Source: Emiliania huxleyi CCMP1516
Taxonomy: Eukaryota; Haptophyta; Isochrysidales; Noelaerhabdaceae
Direction: 5' to 3'
NCBI RefSeq assembly: GCF_000372725.1
Contig: NW_005201113.1
Coordinates: forward strand, 125,178-189,177
DNA: 64,000 nucleotides
Part shown: positions 45,657 to 54,612 of the stretch, one piece after another
Position numbering within the stretch: the stretch's first letter is position 1
Layout: every line of letters starts with the position of its first letter
Made by a program: the position numbers and the translations under genes
The notes under the pieces: model-generated
Seen by the model: only the letters and a program-made list of their open reading frames with translations
Told to the model about the DNA's origin: nothing
Database searches by the model: none

Positions 45657-48179
45657 CTAGCCTAACAGCCCCTGCAGGTAGGTTTGCCGCTCCTTGGCCG
45701 TCGCGAAGCCGTCCCACTCGTAGAATGGAACGCTGATCACCCTCCAGCCAGCCGCCGCGAGGAGGCACCGCTTGAGCAGCGTTGGCCCATTGGGTCTGCG
45801 CACGCCCAGGCCGCCGGGCAGCAGGAAGTGAGAGGGGCCGTCCACCTCGACCGCGATGCGTGACGAGGGCAGCGCCAGGTCGAGCGAGTAGCCGGTGCGC
45901 GGCTCGAGATGCTCCTCCTCGAAGCCGGAGCGGACGGCGGCGAGGGCATCCGCAACCGAACGCTGCAAGCCTGATGGCTGAGCTATGGTCGCCACCATGG
46001 CCTCGCGGCAAAGCTGGCGCTCAGAGGCGGAGAGAAGATGCTGCTGCCCGTCTGCCCCACGTTCCAGAGAAAGCCAGAGCTGCCACTGGTGAAGCTGAGA
46101 GCGGTTGCCGACGCTCCACCTTGACGGATCCCGCGCGAGCGAGTCGCTGATCACGTGCGAGCAGTCGGCAAGCAGCGCCTGGTGATAATGGTCTGCCGCT
46201 GCGTACGCCCACACCGTGTTGGACAGGGCCTGCGAATTGAAGCCAGACAGCCCGCCGCGCACCGCCGCCTTCGCCACCGCCGCGTACAGCGCGTCCGCAG
46301 CCACGCCCACCGTCGCGTACGCCCACACCGTGTTGGCTAGGTCCTGAGGGTTGAAGCCAGCCAGCCCGCCGCGCACCGCCGCCTTCGCCACCGCCGCGTA
46401 CAGCGCGTCCGCAGCCACGCCCGCCGTCGCGTACGCCCACACCGTGTTGGCTAGGTCCTGAGGGTTGAAGCCAGCCAGCCCGCCGCGCACCGCCGCCTCC
46501 GCCACCGCCGCGTACAGCGCGTCCGCAGCCACGCCCGCTGTCGCGTACGCCCACACCGTGTTGGCCAGCTCCTGCGGCTTGAAGCCAGCCAACCCGCTGC
46601 GCACCGCCGCCTCCGCCACCGCCGCGTACAGCGCGTCCGCAGCCACGCCCGCCGTCGCGTACGCCCACACCGTGTTGGCCAGCTCCTGCGGCTTGAAGCG
46701 ATCCAGCCCGCTCCGCACCGCCTCCTCCGCCACCGCCGTGTACAGCGCGTCCGCAGCAACGCCCGCCGTCGCGTACGCCCACACCGTGTTGGCCAGGTTC
46801 TGAGGGGTGAAGCCAGTCAACCCGCTGCGCACCGCCGCCTCCGCCACCGCCGCGTACAGCGCGTCCGCAGCCACGCCCGCCGTTGCGTACGCCCACACCG
46901 TGTTGGCAAGGGCTTGAGGCGTGAAGCGATCCAACCCGCTGCGCATCGCCGCCTCCGCCACCGCCGCGTATAGCGCGTCCGCAGCAACGCCCGCCGTCGC
47001 GTACGCCCACACCGTGTTGGCCAGTGCCTGCGGGTTGAACCCCGCCAACCCGCCGCGCACCGCCTCCTCCGCCACCGCCGCGTACAGTGAACGCACCACC
47101 CCTATTTGCAGCCGGCACTTTGCCGCACCGTGAGCGACGTTCGCCAGTGCTCGCGCATCGCACGAAGAGACGAGGTCGAGCGTGCGCTGCACCAGCTGCT
47201 CAAGCTGCCCCTCGTGCCGCCGCTCGACGCGCTGCTTGCCTAGTTTGTTCCACAGGTTCGCAGCGTGGATGTGGTTCAAGCTCGTGCTGTGCGCAGCAGA
47301 GAGCGTGAGCAATGCGTCAGCGCTGCCAGCCTGGCTTATCAAAGAGGTCAGCTTCCGAGGGTCGACCTGATCACTGTTAGCGCAGCGGAAAGAGAAGGGG
47401 CGATCATTGCACATTCGTGCGTCGCGTCCTTGCGCTCCGTGCATCGGCGGTCGCTCCCGGCGACCGCTGTGCTGAGGCTGCCCCTCGCCGCGTCGGTCAT
47501 CGCGCCGGTCATCGCGCCGATCGTGCCAGTCGCGCTCGCCTCTGCCCCAATCGTCGCAGCCCCGCCGCTCGTGTTGCCGCCCGTCATGATGCAGCCGTTG
47601 CTCGCCTCGCCATGGCTCGTCGCGCCATCGCCCATTGGGCCATTGCGGCTCATCGTGCCATCGCTGCTCGCGGCCACTGGACCAAGAGTCGTTGTAGCCG
47701 CGCCGCTCGTCATGCCGCCCGTCATGGTGCGGCCATTGCTCGCCGCGCAATGGCTCGTCGTGCCATCGCTCAGCGGGCAATTGCGGCTCATCGTGCCTTC
47801 GCTGCTCGCGACCACTGCACCAAGAATCGTTGTAGCCGCGCCGCTCGTCATGCCGCCCGTCATGGTGCGGCCATTGCTCGCCGCGCAATGGCTCGTCGTG
47901 CCATCGCTCAGCGGGCAATTGCGGCTCAGCGTGCCTTCGCTGCTCGCGACCACTGCACCAAGACTCGTTGTAGCCGCCCCGCTCGTCATGCCGCCCGTCA
48001 TGATGCGGCCATTGCTCGCCTTGCCAACGCTCGTCGCGCCACCGCAGCTCATCCCGCCGCGGCTCATCGCGTGATCGCGACCGACGTCGCGGTTCGCCCT
48101 GCCATCGCCACTCTTCGCGTCCGCACTCGGCGCGCCATTGCTCATCACGCCAGCGACGCTCCTCGCTCCCATGGGACAT
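45657..48179 (-). CDS. RAP-domain protein with OPR-like repeats
   Basis: The ATG at 48179 gives 840 residues without introns. The first 240 residues are Arg/Glu/Trp/His-rich with three nearly identical 44-residue units (GEQWPHHDGRHDERRGYNDS), likely disordered and RNA-binding. Next come seven near-identical 38-residue units, each with ANTVWAYATAGVAADALYAA and a GL.GF.PQ.L turn, flanked by diverged units; this is the helical-repeat pattern of OPR/RAP organelle RNA-binding proteins. The C-terminus is a RAP domain (YSLDLALPSSRIAVEVDGPS, GWRVISVPFYEWD). RAP proteins mature or stabilise plastid and mitochondrial RNAs. The 114-bp units are very uniform, indicating recent expansion. Confidence 0.88.
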   Translation of the reverse strand: MSHGSEERRWRDEQWRAECGREEWRWQGEPRRRSRSRDEPRRDELRWRDERWQGEQWPHHDGRHDERGGYNESWCSGREQRRHAEPQLPAERWHDEPLRGEQWPHHDGRHDERRGYNDSWCSGREQRRHDEPQLPAERWHDEPLRGEQWPHHDGRHDERRGYNDSWSSGREQRWHDEPQWPNGRWRDEPWRGEQRLHHDGRQHERRGCDDWGRGERDWHDRRDDRRDDRRGEGQPQHSGRRERPPMHGAQGRDARMCNDRPFSFRCANSDQVDPRKLTSLISQAGSADALLTLSAAHSTSLNHIHAANLWNKLGKQRVERRHEGQLEQLVQRTLDLVSSCDARALANVAHGAAKCRLQIGVVRSLYAAVAEEAVRGGLAGFNPQALANTVWAYATAGVAADALYAAVAEAAMRSGLDRFTPQALANTVWAYATAGVAADALYAAVAEAAVRSGLTGFTPQNLANTVWAYATAGVAADALYTAVAEEAVRSGLDRFKPQELANTVWAYATAGVAADALYAAVAEAAVRSGLAGFKPQELANTVWAYATAGVAADALYAAVAEAAVRGGLAGFNPQDLANTVWAYATAGVAADALYAAVAKAAVRGGLAGFNPQDLANTVWAYATVGVAADALYAAVAKAAVRGGLSGFNSQALSNTVWAYAAADHYHQALLADCSHVISDSLARDPSRWSVGNRSQLHQWQLWLSLERGADGQQHLLSASERQLCREAMVATIAQPSGLQRSVADALAAVRSGFEEEHLEPRTGYSLDLALPSSRIAVEVDGPSHFLLPGGLGVRRPNGPTLLKRCLLAAAGWRVISVPFYEWDGFATAKERQTYLQGLLG

Positions 48180-48399
48180 GCCTGCACTCTTGGCGTCGAG
48201 CGAGATGCGTGCGCCAATACATGGCCGTGACAGCGATTTGGTAGTTTTGGGGCGGGTTTTGGGCGGGTTTTCCACCCAGACTTTTTCAGTGTACGTACTT
48301 TTAGCTTACTGGGAGAAAAGAGAGAGGGGGTTGTGTTCTCTAGGCCCCTAAGGGCCCTACGCGCCCGGCGTGAGAGCTCGGAAGCGAGCTTTGCACGGC

Positions 48400-49215
48400 G
48401 ATCGAGGATCTCGCAGCAAAACTGGCCCCAGGTTTTTGGGCTCGGGGGTATACCCAAACTGATCGTGAAAACTCATAGCACGAATTGGTTTCGTCGCAGA
48501 GCATGACTCATAAGAGTCCCTCTGAAGTTTGCGCCCGGAGGCGCCTCTTTTTGCTCGCCAGCCCTCCGCTCAACGGCCGTCGCGCGTCGTCCTGCCTTGC
48601 CGTCGCTGGGCGACTCGGAGCGCGATCGCCGCTCACGGTCCCAGCCCCGGCCGCGCTGCCCTGGCTCCGCGGCGTCGCGCTCGACCTTCCTCCCTACCAG
48701 CTGGTCGGCGCCCCGAGAGCCCGCACCTGAGAGCTCGCTGCTCGGGCGGAGCAGACCTCGAACGAGCGCGAGGCGGCCGTCGAGGCGGAGCATGTGCGGC
48801 CGCGCGTGTACGCCCCGTACACGCGCGGCCGCACGTGCGCGGACCGGTGCGGGAAGTCGCCTGGCTGCCTGGCCGGCTCGGCCGTTTAAATTCCTCTCGC
48901 ACTCGGCGGCTGCCCAGCGAGCTCAAAGTGCAGATTGGCACGTCGCTCGTGGCCGGAGCGCGTCGCCACGGAGGCGCAGTTGGCCACCGGCGCGAGCTCA
49001 GCGACCCAGGCACTCGCGCTCGGCTAGCAGGCGCCGCTCTGCGAGCGAGCGCGCTAACTCCCATTGCGCGGAGATACACACGAGAACCGAAATCGAGACC
49101 GGAAATGACGTACGTCCTAGGACGGCCGACTATGAAAATGAAACCTATGCTGTGCGACGAAACCGAAGCCCAAAAACCTGGGACCAGTTTTGCTGCGTCT
49201 CTCTCAGTGTATGTG
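48400..49215. repeat. inverted repeat pair around 48.4 and 49.2 kb
   Basis: TCGCAGCAAAACTGG with CCAGGTTTTTGGGCTCG (48409-48446) recurs inverted as CCCAAAAACCTGGGACCAGT with TTTGCTGCG (49166-49195). AATTGGTTTCGTCGCAGAGC (48483) matches GCTGTGCGACGAAACC (49149) only roughly. No gene is supported from 48180 to 49755; long frames here are compositional. Confidence 0.6.
48791..48837. other. 22-bp hairpin with a 3-nt loop
   Basis: Positions 48791-48812 pair with 48816-48837, with one T/G mismatch, around a CCC loop. The stem text GTGCGGCCGCGCGTGTACG includes a NotI-type octamer on each side. It could be a strong transcript hairpin or a replication-sensitive cruciform. No run of T follows, so a terminator role is unlikely. 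Confidence 0.85.
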
Positions 49216-49696
49216 GCTCTTTAGCTTACACCGTCTTATTAGAAAAGGTATTTACGCGCCACGCCGGCCCTCGACGCGCGCAATGGTCGCACATTGCGCG
49301 GTAGCCGGTACGTCTGGATAGGGGGACACTGACAGCGGGCACGCGATGGCGGCGGGGGATCGCCTCGGCGTTTCTGCCGTAGCAACTCGCCCCGCCGCCT
49401 CCAACCGACAGCCGGCGCCTGCAGCGGCGCGAGATAGCACAAGCCAGCACACAGCCACAAAAGGAGGGGGGGTTCAGGGAAGGGGAGCACCAGAAGAGCG
49501 ATGCCAAAGAGGAGACACGCCGCGGACATGGCGGCCGTGGCGGCCGGAGACAGGGCGGGGCAAAAGCGCTCGCCGCCACCCGCGGCAAACGTAGAGAGAG
49601 CGCGCGCGCGCGCAAAGTGCAAGAGTAGAGGTCGAGGGGGTCGCAGCGGCCGGCACCGAGTGTCGCCTCCCCAAGACCGCCGCCCGGAGACGTCAC

Positions 49697-49775
49697 CTCT
49701 GCGTGACGTACCGACACCTCTGCGTGGCGTACCGCCACCTCTGCGTGGCGTACCGTCACCTCTGCGTGACGTACA
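49697..49775. repeat. four copies of a 19-bp unit at the end of the RING gene
   Basis: GTACCGACACCTCTGCGTG-type units repeat four times at the 3' end of the TM/RING gene. The stop codon of the modelled protein (TQR, then TGA) lies in the unit closest to the gene. The array probably arose from the last codons and could hide an alternative end. Confidence 0.8.
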
Positions 49776-52700
49776 GCTTCGGGTGCGCGGGGTTTGGCGC
49801 AACCCGCGCGATGCCGGCGACTCTCTCGCGGCAGAGCGGGCAGACGCGCGGCCGCAGCTTCCAGCACCGCTCGGCGCACGCGTAGCAGATGCCTCCGTGC
49901 CCGCAGTGCAGCAGCACCGCCTCGCGCGGCCCCGTGAAACAGATCCAGCAGTGGTCGCCCCCCGTCTCGGAGCCGGAGCCGGAGCCGCCATCCGCAGACC
50001 CCGCCTCGCTCCTCGACTCGCTTAACGCCACCGCCCCCCCGCCGCCGCTGCCCGCGCCGCCTCCGCCGAGGAGGGGAGCGCCTCCGAACAGCGCCGCGTC
50101 CGCGCCTCGCGCCGAGAGCGGCTGGTCGTCGATCGAGATTGCAATCTGGCCCGACGAGATTGCAACCTCGTTCGAGAGCTCGCCGCACGAAGCGGAGAGC
50201 AGCGGCGCGGAGGCGGAGGCGGAGGCGGAGGCGGAGGCGGAGGCGGCGGAGGCGGGCATGGCCGAGGCAGTCGCGGCTGCCGCCGCATCCGCCGACTCCG
50301 CGGAGAGCGGCGCTGCAGGTAGGGGCGGATCCGGCGGCGGCGGCGGCGACGGCGCGCAGCGGGGAGCAGCTCGACCGAGCTCGGCTTCGTCGTCGTCGTC
50401 GGCGCACGCCTGACCTCGGGCGATCTCGGGTGATCTCAAGCGATCTCGGGTGATCTCGGGTGATCTCGGGTGATCGCTCCCTCCCCCTCGCGCCTGAACG
50501 CCTCTTGCGAGCGCTGGCAATCTCCCCCCTCCCCCCTCTCTCCCCCTCTCCCCGGCGCGCACCTCCTGCGACCGCTGCTCGCACGGCATCTCCCCCCCCC
50601 TCTCTCCCTCTCTCCCTCTCCCCCTCTCCCCGGCGCGCACCTCCTGCGACCGCTGCTCGCACGGCGCGACCAAGCAGGCCGAGTGCTCCGGCGGTGCGAA
50701 CTGGCGCTCGAGCGGCCCCTGCACGACGCGGAAGAGCGTCGACGACTCGCGGACGAACATCCAAGGGAGGTCCTCGAGCGGCGGCTCGTCGTCCGCCTAG
50801 GAGAAGGTTCCGAGAAGCTTCGTGGAGAGCTCCGAGAAAAGAGGTCCTCGAGCGGCGGCTCGTCGTCCGCCTCCACATCAGCGTCGGTGGCGGCGCGGAC
50901 GGCGCGGCGGGAGAGGGAGACGGCCATGAAGAAGACGGCGCCGGTCATCACGGTGAGCAGCAGCAGCAGGGCGGTGATGTAGGGCAGCATAATCGCCTCC
51001 GCGGAGATCAGCCGGTCGCCGTCCAGCCACGCCGTCAGCCGCACCAGGAAAGTGAGGGCGGGCACAAACAGCGCGACGGTCAGCGAGAAGAGGAAGAGGA
51101 GCAGCGCCGCCAGCGGCGTGACCACGCAGCGGCGCAGCAGCATCGGCAGCCCGCAGCAGGCGGCGAAGCACAGCGTGAAGCCGAGCAGCGCACCGAAGAG
51201 GTAGACGGGCCAGAAGAGCGACGCCCACGTGACGCGGTCGTAGTTGTACGCGCCTACGTGCTGAATACGCCAACCTCGGGGCGGGAGGACGGCAGTGTGC
51301 TGGGTGTTCAGAGCACCGCGTGAGTACAACGGAGAAGAGTACAGTGAATACAGCGGAATACGGTCTAATAAGGCTGAATCCGTGTCCTCTCGAGCGCTGG
51401 TTGGGAGACATGAACGCGTGTTCCGCTTCTAGTTGTACGCGCCGTCCAGCTTGAAGGAGACAACCATCCAGAGCACATGCAGCGCGGAGAAGGGGAAGCC
51501 GGGGCGCCGGTTGCGGACGTCGGGCTCCTTCGCAAAGTGGAACATGGCCTGCGTGGGAGAGATGGGGAGAGATGGGGAGAGATGGGGAGAGATGGGGAGA
51601 GATGGGGAGAGATGGGGAGAGATGGGGAGAGATGGGGAGAGATGGGGAGAGATGGGGAGAGATGAGGAGAGATGGGGAGAGATGGGGAGAGATGGGGAGA
51701 GATGGGGAGAGATGGGGAGAGATGGGGAGAGATGGGGAGAGATGGGGAGAGATGGGGAGAGATGGCTCCATTGCGATGTGGGACATGGCCTGCAGCCCGG
51801 CGCCGGCGTAGACTGGCCAGAACGCGCGGCACCACGAGCCTACGGGGGAGATATGGGGAGATGTGGGGAGATATGGGGAGATATGGGGAGATGTGGGGAG
51901 ATGTGGGGAGATATGGAGCGCCGAGCGTCACGAGCCTACGTGCTGAAGACACCGACATCGAGGCGGGAGGACGGTATCGTGCAGAGCCGTCTTTAGAGGA
52001 TGCGAGGGCTGCGAATACACTTGACTACCGCGGGAGAGGGCGGAGGACGTGTCCTCTCGAGCGCTGGTAGGAGTGCAAGGAGCGGCGTCTCCTCTAGCGC
52101 CACACGCCTCTCCCCGACTCGAGGCGGAGGAGCAAGTTGATCTTGAAGATGATCGAGAGCACGGTCTGCGTGAGCGCGTTCCAGTGGCCGAGCCGTGTGT
52201 TGCGGTGCGAGCCGCCTGCTCCGACAGAAGGGGAGGGGCGGGGGAGAGGGGGGGGAGGGAGGGAGCGATGGCGAGAGAGTCTTGTGAGGGTGGGTGTGGT
52301 GCCAGCTGCACAACCCCGGTCCCCTCTCAGACTTGCATGTGGCGGCAGTCCCTCGATCACAAGCCCCTGTCCCACGAATCCCTCCCCCCCCCTCCCCCCT
52401 ACCGCCGTTGCATGTGGCCGACGCTCAATCACGGGGCTCACTGCCTGGTGTCGCGTGCCACGCTGCGTGCTTGCGATTCTTCGCGGCAATTGACGGCGGC
52501 GGCGCGAGTGACTGTGTCCGAGTGTGTGTTGAGAGAGCAAGGGGAAGAGGCGAGAGAGGGCGTGCGATGGCGCACCCGCGTAGCGCTCCTCAAACGCCTT
52601 CCACTTGAGGGTGAGGAGCAGCGCAAATATGACGTGCCCTGTGCGCGAGCGAACCGGGCGGCGCAGACGCGTCGGTCGGCTGTGCGTCCCGTCGGCGCGG

Positions 52701-52896
52701 AGGTGCGAGGGGGGGGCGGGGGCAGAGATGAACCACGGCGGAGCGGCGGGTGGAAGAGACGCTACCAGAGGTGTGCGTGGCGCTCAGTTGCAAGCGCATC
52801 GGGAGTGTCTTGCACACCGACGACAGAGACGAGCGCTGGCGTCACGAGCCACGTGAGCTGGCGCGCGCTGCCGTGCGGGGTCGGAGGCGGCTGCAT
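49756..52896 (-). CDS. multi-span membrane protein with C-terminal RING finger
   Basis: Eight minus-strand exons (52896-52818, 52638-52576, 52215-52108, 51839-51790, 51548-51443, 51253-50871, 50796-50641, 50409-49756) join in frame to 532 residues. The start is GCCGCCATGC. Hydrophobic segments include VIFALLLTLKWKAF, TVLSIIFKINLLL, WASLFWPVYLFGALLGF and YITALLLLLTVMTGAVFFM, with FKLDGAYNYDRVTW between. A Ser/Ala-rich linker precedes a C3HC4 RING (CWICFTG, LHCGHGGICYACA, CPLCRERV). This matches the plant family of transmembrane Fragile-X-F-associated/RING proteins, so a membrane ubiquitin ligase is likely. Introns 3-6 start with GC; introns 4, 5 and 6 are flanked by direct repeats. Confidence 0.85.
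51549..51770. repeat. GAGATGGGGA decamer array
   Basis: More than twenty decamers fill intron 4 of the TM/RING gene, with a related GATATGGGGA array at 51844-51915 in intron 3. The same decamers occur in the HIR introns, so this is a shared intron-associated satellite sequence. Confidence 0.95.
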
Positions 52897-53214
52897 GGCG
52901 GCGCCGCCTACCGGGCAGCCAACCACGGGTGGGTCCGAGCAGTTCAGCCTAGACCGGAGCTCACGCGGGCGGCCGCCGAAGGCGTTCGATCGGCCGGCCG
53001 GAGACGAGAGTATGTGCTTGGGACGCGAAGAAAGAAAAACGTGCAGCGAACCTCAGGAAGCTCTATAAAATGAACTCGGGGGCACAGGACGCGGCACAAA
53101 CGGGGAGCTCTTGCGGCTTGCGGGCAGAGAGAGAACGCAAAAAAAGAAAACTTTTTGCTGTCCAACTCGCGTCAGGGGGGTCTCCAACAGCTCGCGCGAA
53201 CACAACTTCGCACG
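52897..53214. other. intergenic, with intron-like repeat copy
   Basis: This is the shared upstream region of two divergent genes. Read on the minus strand, 53060-53100 matches intron 1 of the receptor-like gene (TGCCGCGTCCTGTGCCCCCG, AGTTCATTTTAT). Only about 40 bp are shared. Confidence 0.6.
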
Positions 53215-54228
53215 ATGTCTGCCGCCTCAAGCATCGATCTCACCGGCGACGAGCCTTTTGGGGAAGGTACTTACCTCCTTATCAGCGATTGCCGGCGTCA
53301 CTCATATATTGGAGCGACGACGGACGTCGAAGCGCGCGTGCGCGAACACAACGGTGGGCGCGGAGCCAAATACACGCGGGAAAACTGCGCCGGCCGCTGG
53401 CGGCTCGCGCGTTTCTGGAAGACAGCAGGGTGCGGCGACTCGGCCGAGAGTCGGTGGCGAGCCACGCTCAGCCTGGAGCACAGGCTAAAGGAGAGCTGCG
53501 GCTGGCGGCGATACCACGGACGTGGAACCCTGATGGCGGAGGGAGGCTTCCCGTGCGATTTGATGGGGGAGAGGCTGCCGGCGTTGCGGCAATGTTGGGC
53601 GTTCTGCCACGCTTGCGCCGAGGAGGGGGTGCCTCACTACCTGTTTGCTGTCGATGGCACCGGCGCGCCGGTTGCGGGCGACGGCGTGCCGCCGCCGCCG
53701 CTCCCGGGCCCTGGCGACGGAACGAAGATGTGCTGCTTGGGGCGCTGCCTGGAGAGGGGCGCTGCCTGGAGGGACCGGGATGGCTTCTCATCTGAGATGA
53801 AAAGGGGCAACTACGGCTTGCGGGGATTGCCGCGCTGCACGAGATGCACTTGGTCGGGCGACCAGTCAGGCTATGTTGCGCGGTGTGAGCGGCGGATCGC
53901 CAAGAACCGCGCGGGCGACAGCAGTGGGGAGGAGGAGGGGGAGGAGCAGCAGGAGAGTCAGGGGAGTTTGCGCGAATTCATTACGCCCGACTCCTCCCAG
54001 GAGACGGACAGACAGGAGTCCGAGGAGGAGTCCGAGGTGGAGTCCGAGGTGGAGTCCGAGGAGGAGTCCGAGGAGGAGTCCGAGGAGGAGGAGGAGGGGG
54101 AGGGGGAGGGGGAGGGGGAGGGGGAGGGGGAGGGGGAGGAGGAGGAGCCGCGCACGCAACGCCTGTGGGGGGGGAAGCGCAGGCGCGTGATCCACTCCGA
54201 CTCTGAGTCTGAGTACGGCTTTAAGTGA
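53215..54228 (+). CDS. GIY-YIG nuclease-domain protein (SLX1-like N-terminus)
   Basis: The ATG at 53215 gives 337 residues. Residues 17-105 form a GIY-YIG domain: GTYLLISDCRRHSYIGATTD, RVREHNGG, RGAKYTR and LSLEHRLK supply the tyrosines, arginine and glutamate of the family. GAKYTR and ALSLEHRLK are closest to the SLX1 group of structure-specific endonucleases. Two Cys-rich patches follow (CHACAEEG and CTRCTWSG), not a clear RING/PHD. The tail is a long Glu/Ser/Gly run, then KRRRV, a probable nuclear signal. DNA repair is inferred. It is a single exon. Confidence 0.8.
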   Translation: MSAASSIDLTGDEPFGEGTYLLISDCRRHSYIGATTDVEARVREHNGGRGAKYTRENCAGRWRLARFWKTAGCGDSAESRWRATLSLEHRLKESCGWRRYHGRGTLMAEGGFPCDLMGERLPALRQCWAFCHACAEEGVPHYLFAVDGTGAPVAGDGVPPPPLPGPGDGTKMCCLGRCLERGAAWRDRDGFSSEMKRGNYGLRGLPRCTRCTWSGDQSGYVARCERRIAKNRAGDSSGEEEGEEQQESQGSLREFITPDSSQETDRQESEEESEVESEVESEEESEEESEEEEEGEGEGEGEGEGEGEEEEPRTQRLWGGKRRRVIHSDSESEYGFK

Positions 54229-54612
54229 AGCCGAGCACGTTTTCTCTCGTCTTTACCTCTTTCGGGTGTGCGGTCGGTGGGGTTCTCTTTTGAAAAGTCC
54301 GCGTCCCGAGTCTACTTATATGCATTTTACGCCAAGCATGCTGACGTATATAGTGATTAGTGTGTCGGAGGCGACCGTAAAGAATTTTACGACACGCACT
54401 CGCACGACGACATATGCACACACAGGGGAGCTCGATAAACTCGAGGGGCCAAATTATGCCGCGAGGAGGGCGGAGTTACGCAGAGCGGCGAGAGAAGCAG
54501 CGAGAGCAAGGCAGACGGCAGCGGCGTCTCAGAACGAGGCCGAGGAGAGCGATGAGTCAGAGGATGAAACAGCAGGGGAGAGAACGAGGAGCGACGAGAG
54601 TGAGAAGAACGA
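54229..54612. other. no confident gene
   Basis: A 108-residue frame from ATG 54320 is charged and low complexity, so it is not called. GTAAAGAATTTTAC, a near-palindrome containing the AAAATTCTTT core, lies at 54377-54390. 54470-54540 resembles 55928-56010. Confidence 0.35.

Noticed and set aside
52049-53068. 339-codon plus-strand frame
   Set aside because: It is antisense to exons 1-3 of the TM/RING gene, whose motifs and splice frames are much stronger.
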